DNA of 38,374 nucleotides from an uncultured Clostridia bacterium (GTDB taxonomy: Bacteria > Bacillota > Clostridia > Oscillospirales > CAG-272), in assembly GCA_944384585.1 (NCBI GenBank), contig CALWTY010000021.1, positions 1 through 38,374 of the forward strand. The letters run 5' to 3'. Below, one piece after another: positions 6,960-13,279 of this stretch. The position numbers were made by a program, and so were the translations under genes. The notes below the pieces were generated by a model. That model was not told where the DNA came from and ran no database searches. It worked only from the letters and a program-made list of their open reading frames with translations. Each line of letters starts with the position of its first letter. Position 1 is the first letter of the stretch.

Positions 6960-8417
6960 ATGGGTTATCCGAGTTTACTGTATCAATCCGCCCCGGGGCT
7001 GAAGCCGATGAACCTCTCGGTCTTCGAGGATCTTCAGCTTCTGAATTTCATCCCCCGCGCGGTAGCCAAGGCGGTGCGCGTGCCCTGCGAGCCGTCGAAT
7101 ATTCTCGCGCGGCAGGCGCTCTTCCGCTCGCTTCGCCGGCAGGAGGCCAGAGAGCGCTTTGCCGGGCTGTATGCCATCGCGGAGGAGCTTCTCACGCTGG
7201 CGGGGGTCTTTTCCTCCTCCCGCTGCGACGCCGAGCGACACGCCGTATTTCTGTCGCTGATGCGGGTGGAGCGGCAATTTGCCGGGGAGGCGGCGCAGGC
7301 AGGCTTCGGCGATCCCCTCTCCGACGGCTTTGCCGCTGCCTTTGCGGAGGAGACTGCGGGGAAGCTCTATCGCGCCATGACCGCCGATCTTGAGGCGCTT
7401 TCGCCGGAATTCGACGGCATTCTGCGCATCGCCTTCCGGATTCACGGGCAGGAAATCCGCTCCGGGCTTGACGATTCCCCCGCCTTCGTCGACCGTATCG
7501 GGAAATGCGCGGAGCAGCTCGGCCTCGACCGTCCCCGCATCAGGGAGACGGAGGTCAGAAGACTCTCTCCCGATCTCCTTGTCGCGGCGGCAGGGCATCA
7601 CCCCGACTTCTTCAAAAAACTTGCGGCGTTTTACGAGCGCTACAGGGGGCTTTACTCGGAGTCGGTGACGTACTACGCCAAGGAGCTGCGCTTTTATCTG
7701 ACGATGCTTGCGTTTTTCGATCGGATCGGGGAAGCGGGCATTCCGCTCACCTTCCCGACCCCCGTCGAGGGGCGCGGGATTTCGGTGACCGATGCCTATG
7801 ACGTTTCCCTTCTGGCCAAAAACGAGACGAAGATCGTTCCGAACGATATCGATTTTACCGAGGCAGAGCCGTTTTACTATCTGACCGGCGCGAACGGGGG
7901 CGGCAAGACCACCTATTTAAGAACCGTCGGCATTGCGGCGGTGCTGTATCTCAACGGCTGTCCCGTCCCCTGCCGCTCCGCCTCCTTCGGGCGGATCAGC
8001 TCGGTCTTCACCCATTTCCCGCGGGACGAGCGCTTTGACGGAAGCGGCCGCTTTGTCGAGGAGGACGGGCGAGTGAAAAAAATCCTCGGAGCAATGGACG
8101 GGGACTCCCTCGTACTTCTGAACGAGACCTATTCCGCGACCAACGAGGAGAATGCGATCGCCATGACGGAAAAGCTGGCGGAGGAGCTGTACCGGAAGAA
8201 GATTTTCGGGCTTTATATCACCCACCAGCATTCGCTCTCGGAATCGGAGATCCCCTACCTCAACGTGTTGATCGACAGAAGCGACATGAACCGCCGGACC
8301 TTCAAGATCGCAAAGGAAAAAAGCACCGGCGGCTCCTTCGCCGGTGACATCCTGAGACGATACGGGCTGACGCCGGAGGCGCTGGAGGAGCGCTTCGGAG
8401 CGCCGGACAACGGCTGA
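6960..8417 (+). CDS. MutS-like ATPase, first of a pair (no mismatch-recognition domain)
   Basis: A 485-aa protein with a MutS core/lever region (about 1-290) and a C-terminal MutS ATPase domain. Walker A is GANGGGKTT at 310-318 with K316. At the Walker B position stands LVLLNETYSAT: N388 replaces the usual Asp and E389 keeps the catalytic Glu. A switch His (H422) lies in YITHQHSLSE. There is no room for mismatch-binding domains I and II, no Smr nuclease domain and no beta-clamp tail. I start at ATG 6960 (AGAAAGGA about 10 nt upstream), not at the earlier in-frame ATG, which would lie upstream of the promoter. A second paralogue follows after 42 bp with the same Asn change, so a heterodimer is plausible. 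Function unknown; a role in DNA repair or recombination is only a family guess. Confidence 0.85.
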   Translation: MGYPSLLYQSAPGLKPMNLSVFEDLQLLNFIPRAVAKAVRVPCEPSNILARQALFRSLRRQEARERFAGLYAIAEELLTLAGVFSSSRCDAERHAVFLSLMRVERQFAGEAAQAGFGDPLSDGFAAAFAEETAGKLYRAMTADLEALSPEFDGILRIAFRIHGQEIRSGLDDSPAFVDRIGKCAEQLGLDRPRIRETEVRRLSPDLLVAAAGHHPDFFKKLAAFYERYRGLYSESVTYYAKELRFYLTMLAFFDRIGEAGIPLTFPTPVEGRGISVTDAYDVSLLAKNETKIVPNDIDFTEAEPFYYLTGANGGGKTTYLRTVGIAAVLYLNGCPVPCRSASFGRISSVFTHFPRDERFDGSGRFVEEDGRVKKILGAMDGDSLVLLNETYSATNEENAIAMTEKLAEELYRKKIFGLYITHQHSLSESEIPYLNVLIDRSDMNRRTFKIAKEKSTGGSFAGDILRRYGLTPEALEERFGAPDNG

Positions 8418-8459
8418 CAGACTATCGATCGGGGCGACCTCTCCGAGAAAGGAATCAAT

Positions 8460-9941
8460 GTGAAATTCAGCTTACTTCAGAAAAAGGAGGATCAGCCGGC
8501 GGTGTGCGGCATCCTTTACGATCTCTCGATCGACCGCGCGGCGGCAAACCTCGTTCCCGACAAGCGTCGGGCGGATTACTTCACGGCGGTGCTGTCCCAT
8601 CCCCTCACCGTCCGGGAGAATATCCTCTTCAGACAGCAGATCTATCACGATTTCAAGACCGTTCCCGGCCTGTTCGAGGAGCTTCAGCTCCTCTTTACCC
8701 GCTATGACAGGATCAAGAGCGATTGGCAGGAGATGAAGCTCGGCGCAGCGGGGGGAGGGGCGGAGATCAATCCGGAGGCGCTGCTGGAGCATACCTTCTC
8801 CTCCCTGAAGGTGACGGCGATCTTCCCCTCCACCATCGCCTCCTTCTTCGAATCGATCGGGCAGACCCTGCGGAAGCATCCCATCCGCGCCGAGGGGCTG
8901 ATCGTCATGCGCGATTGGTGCAGCGATATGAAGGATAACGAGGCGCTCGACGAGCTGATCGAGATCTCCCAGCGCTTCCGCTATCAGACCCCCGACTGCT
9001 TCGATTTTACCGTGTCGGCGGTGCTGGACGCGGCGCTTCGCCTTTCCTCCTGCGATATCGCCGGGATTTCGGAGCATCGGCAGGAGAGCGGTGGACTCGG
9101 ACGCCTCTTTTCGCGCAAAAAGCAGGAGGACGGCTTTTCCGGGATCAGCGCGGAGCTGTCGGAGGCGGGGGAGGATCCCTATTCCGACGCGGTCTTTATG
9201 CTCAACGAGGCGCTCATGCGGATCGACGCGGCGCTGACGCAGGTGACGAACGACGTCTATGAGGCGTTTTTCGGCCTGTCGAACGAGATGATGTTTTATG
9301 AGGCGGCGCTGGCGTATGCCGGGGCAGCCGAGAAGAGCGGCCTGCCCCTGACCCTCCCGACCATCCTCCCTGCCGAGGAGGATTGCATCAACGCCGTGGG
9401 GCTGCGGGAGCCGGTGCTGCTGTCGAACGGAGAAGGAGAGCGCATCGTGCCAAACGATATCGCGCTCGGCAAGGAGTCGGCGGGACTTCTGATCAAGGGA
9501 CTGACCGACAGCGGCAAGACCGTCTATCTGCGGGCGGTCGGCGCGGCGCAGCTCTTCGCGCAGGCGGGGCTTCCGGTGCTGGCGGAGAAGGCAGTGATGA
9601 GCATCCGATACGGCTTTTTCTCCCACTTCTCATCGGCGGAGGAGGCATTCCTGAAGGGGGATGCGGCGGGGCGCTTTGACCAGGAGGCAAAGGAGATCGC
9701 CGCCATTCTGTCGGAGCTGAAGCCCTATTCTCTGCTGCTGCTCAACGAAACCTTTCAGACCACGTCCTATCGCGAGGGAACGGAGAGTATGTACCATATT
9801 CTCCGCTATATGCCGCGCCTGAAGACCAAGTATCTCTTTGTGACCCATCTCACCCGCCTCTTCGGGTATATGGAAAAGGAACGGGTGGTGCTGGCGCGCA
9901 CCTCCGACGATCCCGCGCAGCGATACAAAATTCTGATATGA
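8460..9941 (+). CDS. MutS-like ATPase, second of a pair
   Basis: A 493-aa paralogue of the preceding gene with the same plan: helical core (about 1-320) and C-terminal MutS ATPase. Walker A is GLTDSGKTV at 347-355 (K353). The Walker B region LLLLNETFQTT again has Asn (N429) before the Glu (E430). The switch His is in FVTHLTRLFGY. Mismatch-recognition domains are absent. A Lys/Arg-rich segment, RLFSRKKQ, lies near residue 220. The GTG at 8460 is preceded by AAAGGA 6 nt upstream. The gene lies 42 bp after its partner, is transcribed with it, and is closed by a hairpin terminator. The two ATPases are clearly diverged from each other, as expected for obligate heterodimer subunits rather than a recent duplication. 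Confidence 0.85.
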   Translation: MKFSLLQKKEDQPAVCGILYDLSIDRAAANLVPDKRRADYFTAVLSHPLTVRENILFRQQIYHDFKTVPGLFEELQLLFTRYDRIKSDWQEMKLGAAGGGAEINPEALLEHTFSSLKVTAIFPSTIASFFESIGQTLRKHPIRAEGLIVMRDWCSDMKDNEALDELIEISQRFRYQTPDCFDFTVSAVLDAALRLSSCDIAGISEHRQESGGLGRLFSRKKQEDGFSGISAELSEAGEDPYSDAVFMLNEALMRIDAALTQVTNDVYEAFFGLSNEMMFYEAALAYAGAAEKSGLPLTLPTILPAEEDCINAVGLREPVLLSNGEGERIVPNDIALGKESAGLLIKGLTDSGKTVYLRAVGAAQLFAQAGLPVLAEKAVMSIRYGFFSHFSSAEEAFLKGDAAGRFDQEAKEIAAILSELKPYSLLLLNETFQTTSYREGTESMYHILRYMPRLKTKYLFVTHLTRLFGYMEKERVVLARTSDDPAQRYKILI

Positions 9942-9942
9942 A

Positions 9943-9967
9943 AAAAGGGCCGGGATACGGCCCTTTT
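9943..9967. terminator. Bidirectional terminator after the MutS-like pair
   Basis: A perfect 10-bp stem AAAAGGGCCG / CGGCCCTTTT with a 5-nt loop starts right after the stop codon at 9941. The plus strand ends in TTTT and the minus strand in six T, so it can stop the MutS-like mRNA and also the minus-strand transcript that starts near 10356. Confidence 0.85.
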
Positions 9968-9969
9968 CA

Positions 9970-10098
9970 ATTCATGGGGGATTCGCCCACCGCTCCGAAA
10001 CTCCTCTCGCCGGGGCTCCGACCGTCCGTGCAAAGGCGGCCGACAGCCGTGCGCCGGCACTCCGGTTCGTAACTACGGGGCTTTGGCAAAGCGGCGGA
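9970..10098 (-). other. Untranslated 3' part of the minus-strand transcript; nothing recognised
   Basis: About 130 GC-rich bases between the candidate small gene and the shared terminator. Short palindromes are visible (GCTTTGGCAAAGC around 10080-10092 and CGTAACTACG just before it), but no known RNA family such as RNase P, tmRNA, 6S or SRP RNA could be recognised. It may be structured 3' UTR or part of a non-coding RNA. Confidence 0.3.
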
Positions 10099-10248
10099 TC
10101 AGACGCGGGAACGGCGGCCGGTTCGCCGGACGGGCTGAGTGGGCGGGGTGCTTTCTTCCTTCTTCCGGGCGGCCGGAGGAAGATCAGGGCGCATCAGATG
10201 ACGAAGCAGACGGGCGGTTCCGATGGATAAAGCGGATTGCTGCAGCAT
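10099..10248 (-). CDS. Candidate small basic protein, 49 aa
   Basis: A short frame read on the minus strand. ATG at 10248 is preceded by AAAAGGAGG 8 nt upstream, one of the best ribosome sites in the window, and the frame ends with TGA at 10099. The product begins MLQQSALSIGTARLLRHLMR, continues with a proline- and charge-rich stretch (KKEESTPPTQP) and ends in an arginine-rich tail (RRTGRRSRV). No membrane segment and no known family. A dedicated promoter lies about 110 bp upstream and a terminator downstream, so it sits in its own roughly 410-nt transcript. Alternative: the transcript is a regulatory RNA and the frame is chance. Not supported by homology. Confidence 0.5.
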   Translation of the reverse strand: MLQQSALSIGTARLLRHLMRPDLPPAARKKEESTPPTQPVRRTGRRSRV

Positions 10249-10362
10249 GGCGGAGTCCTCCTTTTCATCAGGATCGGGCAGAAGGCGCGCCGCCGTTCCG
10301 CCGCGATCGGCAGACGGGGCGTCGTCGGGCGAAAAATGCGATATTTGTGCTATTGCAATAAT

Positions 10363-10391
10363 ATTATATCATATTTCAAATGAAAAATCAA
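10363..10391 (-). promoter_or_regulatory. Minus-strand promoter of the small-gene transcript
   Basis: TTGATT (10386-10391), 17-bp spacer, TATAAT (10363-10368) with extended -10 (TGA). An imperfect dyad, TTGCAATA / TATTTCAA (10353-10377), straddles the -10 and could be an operator. Transcription should begin near 10356 and run leftwards to the terminator at 9943. Confidence 0.7.
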
Positions 10392-10486
10392 GCAATATGC
10401 CATTACTCTGGGTGGGTTAAATCACCAAAATCTTGATGTGAAATTTGTGCATACCCAACAAAAATGGGAAAAGCGACAAAAACGGC

Positions 10487-10515
10487 TTGCAATTTCATTC
10501 GCGGTGTGGTAAAAT
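10487..10515 (+). promoter_or_regulatory. Promoter of the M23 peptidase gene
   Basis: TTGCAA (10487-10492), 17-bp spacer, TAAAAT (10510-10515) with extended -10 (TGG), 46 bp upstream of the start codon. Confidence 0.7.
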
Positions 10516-10561
10516 TATCGGGTAGTAGATTTTTCGGAAGATTGCAAGGAGATTCAGTCTG

Positions 10562-11974
10562 ATGCTTTTGAAACGCGCTGACAGAAAACTTGCCGGAACA
10601 ATCATCGGCTGGACCGCCGCCGCCGTGTGTGCGGTTGCCGGTGCATTTTACATCAACAGCATTTGCTCGCGCAGCCTGTCCCTGATGCTCTGCGTCGACG
10701 GGGAGGAGATCTGCTGTGTCCGGAGCCGGGCGGTTGCGGACGAGGCCTTTTTACTGCTGGACGAGAAGCTGGAGGAGAACGGGATCTCCCGTGTCGACGA
10801 CAGGGAGATTTCCTATCGTTATGTGAACAACGCCTCCTCCGTCGTCTCCGACGCGCAGGAATGCATGGATCTCCTGTACGGCAGGACGGCGGCTGATTAT
10901 GCCCGCGCTTATATCGTCTCGGTGCAGGGTACGGACATCGCGTCCTTCCCGACCTATGCCGAGGCGGAAAAGGTTGTTTCGGAATTTGAACAGTATATTG
11001 TCGATTATGTGATGCAGACCTCGGATCATGCCGACTCCGTAGAGCTTACGACGGAATTCTCGATCCGCAGTGCCTTCTGCATGAGCAGCGAGATATCCAG
11101 TGCCGCGGAGGTCTGCCGTGTCCTGAAGGAGGGAAGCGCCCCCGAGGAGATCTATGACGCCGAGGGCGGCGACAGTTCCCGTGTGACAGCACCGGGAAGC
11201 TCCTTCCTGCTCTCTCCCGACCGGTATATGAGCTTCGGTCTTATCCGCAGCGAGAGCGAAGAGGGGGAGGCGGGAAACAGCTTCTCCTTTACGATCAACG
11301 GGCTGCATTCCGCCATCGACTACAAGACGGTGGTGACCGAGCGGTACACGGAGATCATTGCCTGCGAGACGGAATATATCGAAACCGACGAGCTTTATGT
11401 CGGGCAGACCCTTGTGGTGAGCGAGGGGGAGAACGGACTGGCCGAAAACGAATATGAGGTTTCCTATGTCGACGACGTCGCGGTCTCCAAGCAGCTCATT
11501 TCCTCTGTTGTCATTACGCCGGCGAAAAACCGCGTCGAAATGATCGGGACGAAGGAATATCCCTCCACCGAGCCGACCGGCTCCTTCATGCGGCCGATTC
11601 TCGGACGGTTTATCATCACCTCCCCCTACGGCGTGTCGCGGGGCGAGCTGGATTACGGCGCGTATCATTACGGCGTCGATATCGGCGGAACCAGCATGGG
11701 CGATCCCGTCTATGCCGCCGATGGCGGAACCGTCACCTTCGCGGGAACGCGCGGGACCTACGGCCTTCTGATCAAAATCCGTCATGAGGACGGGGTCGAG
11801 ACGTGGTATGCGCATATGGGCAGCCTTGATGTCGAGGCCGGCGATAAGGTCTATAAGGGACAGAAGATCGCAGAGATCGGCATGACGGGCGTCACGACCG
11901 GCCCGCATCTGCACTTTGAGGTCAGAATCGACGGGAAAACCGTGAATCCGATGCTGTATCTTCCCAAAAGCTGA
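10562..11974 (+). CDS. Membrane-anchored G5 domain / M23 family metallopeptidase
   Basis: A 470-aa envelope enzyme that probably cuts peptidoglycan cross-links. Residues 11-30 form a single membrane segment (GTIIGWTAAAVCAVAGAFYI) with a basic N terminus, so the rest faces outside. A long unassigned region (40-260) is followed by a G5-like domain (about 262-340) and a C-terminal M23 (LytM) domain. Zinc ligands are H369 and D373 in HYGVDIGG and H451 in HLHFEV, with H449 as the likely catalytic His; all are present, so it should be active rather than a NlpD/EnvC-like activator. AAGGAG is 10 nt before the ATG. Monocistronic, with its own promoter and terminator. Confidence 0.88.
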   Translation: MLLKRADRKLAGTIIGWTAAAVCAVAGAFYINSICSRSLSLMLCVDGEEICCVRSRAVADEAFLLLDEKLEENGISRVDDREISYRYVNNASSVVSDAQECMDLLYGRTAADYARAYIVSVQGTDIASFPTYAEAEKVVSEFEQYIVDYVMQTSDHADSVELTTEFSIRSAFCMSSEISSAAEVCRVLKEGSAPEEIYDAEGGDSSRVTAPGSSFLLSPDRYMSFGLIRSESEEGEAGNSFSFTINGLHSAIDYKTVVTERYTEIIACETEYIETDELYVGQTLVVSEGENGLAENEYEVSYVDDVAVSKQLISSVVITPAKNRVEMIGTKEYPSTEPTGSFMRPILGRFIITSPYGVSRGELDYGAYHYGVDIGGTSMGDPVYAADGGTVTFAGTRGTYGLLIKIRHEDGVETWYAHMGSLDVEAGDKVYKGQKIAEIGMTGVTTGPHLHFEVRIDGKTVNPMLYLPKS

Positions 11975-12010
11975 AGGTAAAATGCTTTTGCCTCCGAAAT
12001 GAGATTCAAA

Positions 12011-12043
12011 CCCCGACAGCCAAGGGCGGCTGTCGGGGTTTTT
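12011..12043 (+). terminator. Terminator of the M23 peptidase gene
   Basis: Perfect 11-bp stem CCCCGACAGCC / GGCTGTCGGGG with a 6-nt loop, followed by TTTTT. It lies 36 bp after the stop codon. Confidence 0.9.
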
Positions 12044-12106
12044 GCACGAAAAGGAGGCGGAACGAACTAAAAACGACGGAGGGCACAGGAAAGAGGCTTC
12101 TCCATC

Positions 12107-12135
12107 TTGAAAACCGATGGGATTTGTGATACAAT
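12107..12135 (+). promoter_or_regulatory. Promoter of hprK
   Basis: TTGAAA (12107-12112), 17-bp spacer, TACAAT (12130-12135) with extended -10 (TGA). The in-frame ATG that overlaps this -35 is therefore not the start of hprK. Confidence 0.75.
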
Positions 12136-12169
12136 AGAGGCGAATAAACAAACCGAAAGGAATGCGGGT

Positions 12170-13099
12170 ATGGAATCCAAAACGACATATTCGGTATCGC
12201 TCGGAAGCGTTATCGACGAATTTCAGCTGGAAGAGGTAAACGGTCCCGTCGATCGGGAACGGCAGGTGCAGAGAAGCGAGGTCAACCGCCCCGGATTGGC
12301 GCTCGCCGGATTTTTCGGGTATTTTGAGCCGGGACGCATCCAGATCATCGGCCTCAGTGAGAACGACTATATCAGCCATCTTGACGCGGATCGGCAGCGG
12401 GAGATTTTTGATAAATTCTTCTCGCTCGATCCCGTGGCGGTGGTCTTTTCCACCTCGCTGCCCGTCGGGGAAATCATCGTGGAAGCGGCGAACCGATACG
12501 GCGTGCCCCTCCTCCGCACAGGGACGAAAACTTCGGAATTCATGGCGGCGCTGATCGCCTCCCTGAGTGTCAGCCTTGCCCCCCGCATCACCCGTCACGG
12601 CGTGCTGGTGGAGGTCTACGGAGAGGGGATCCTCATCCTCGGGGACAGCGGCGTCGGCAAGAGCGAGACTGCGATCGAGCTGGTCAAGCGCGGTCACCGG
12701 CTGATCGCAGACGACGCGGTGGAGATCAAGAAGGTCTCCGCCAAATCGCTGGTGGGCTCCGCGCCGGAGCTGATCCGCCACTATGTCGAGCTGCGCGGGA
12801 TCGGGATCGTCGACGTCAAGCGCATCTTCGGTATGGGTGCGGTCAAGGATACCGAGAAGATCGATATGATCATCAACCTGGAGCAGTGGGTGCAGGGGAA
12901 GATGTACGACCGCTTCGGGCTGGAAGCCGAGACGACCGATATCATGGGAATCAAAATTCCGACGACGGTCATCCCCGTCCGCCCCGGGCGCAACCTGGCG
13001 GTCATTCTGGAGATCGCCGCCATGAACAATCGCCAGAAGAAGATGGGCTATGACACCGCGAAGGAATTCAACGAGCGCCTGATGAATATGATCATGTAA
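12170..13099 (+). CDS. hprK: HPr kinase/phosphorylase
   Basis: Phosphorylates Ser46 of HPr with ATP or pyrophosphate and removes it again, the central switch of carbon catabolite control in Gram-positive bacteria. Walker A is GDSGVGKS at 158-165 (K164), followed by the conserved His/Asp pair region ADDAVEIKK and the family signature ELRGIGIVDVKRIFG. The N-terminal domain (1-130) is the non-catalytic one. I chose ATG 12170: AAAGGA is 8 nt upstream and the resulting 309 aa match the family. Here it is alone between two terminators, without lgt or other frequent partners. Presence of HprK implies an HPr and CcpA-type regulation elsewhere in the genome. Confidence 0.95.
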   Translation: MESKTTYSVSLGSVIDEFQLEEVNGPVDRERQVQRSEVNRPGLALAGFFGYFEPGRIQIIGLSENDYISHLDADRQREIFDKFFSLDPVAVVFSTSLPVGEIIVEAANRYGVPLLRTGTKTSEFMAALIASLSVSLAPRITRHGVLVEVYGEGILILGDSGVGKSETAIELVKRGHRLIADDAVEIKKVSAKSLVGSAPELIRHYVELRGIGIVDVKRIFGMGAVKDTEKIDMIINLEQWVQGKMYDRFGLEAETTDIMGIKIPTTVIPVRPGRNLAVILEIAAMNNRQKKMGYDTAKEFNERLMNMIM

Positions 13100-13111
13100 C
13101 GATCGATACGG

Positions 13112-13147
13112 AAAAAAGCGGCTGCCGCAGGATGCGGCAGCCGCTTT
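13112..13147. terminator. Bidirectional terminator between hprK and the helicase operon
   Basis: A perfect 15-bp stem AAAGCGGCTGCCGCA / TGCGGCAGCCGCTTT with a GGA loop. The minus strand continues with six T in all, so it is the better terminator for the amidohydrolase-fkbM-helicase operon; on the plus strand it still follows hprK by 15 bp. Confidence 0.85.
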
Positions 13148-13161
13148 CGGCTTTCGGAAGT

Positions 13162-13262
13162 GCCACCCCCGCGGCAGGGACGGGTTGACTCCGTCCTTCA
13201 TGGCGGGGATGGTGTCGTCGAAGGGAGAGCGCCACCCCCGCGGCAGGGACGGGTTGACTCCG
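13162..13262. repeat. Two identical 32-bp direct repeats, 37 bp apart
   Basis: Copies at 13162-13193 and 13231-13262 are identical (start GCCACCCCCGCGGCAGGGAC, end GGGTTGACTCCG). The 37-bp spacer is unique. They lie in the 3' untranslated region of the minus-strand helicase operon. They look like a dispersed genomic repeat unit. No cas gene is nearby and only two copies exist, so this is not called a CRISPR array. Confidence 0.85.
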
Positions 13263-13279
13263 GTTTGATCGGCAGAGGG

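Noticed and set aside
9970..10360. Known structured RNA (RNase P RNA, tmRNA, 6S) because of the roughly 410-nt transcript
   Set aside because: None of the conserved sequence blocks of these RNAs could be found.
10751..13201. Long open frame of more than 800 codons on the minus strand opposite the M23 peptidase and hprK
   Set aside because: It runs through two well-supported plus-strand genes with promoters and terminators, and its composition is a codon-bias shadow.
13162..13262. Mini CRISPR array (two 32-bp repeats, 37-bp spacer)
   Set aside because: Only two copies, no cas genes, no leader, and a location in a 3' untranslated region; a dispersed repeat is more likely.
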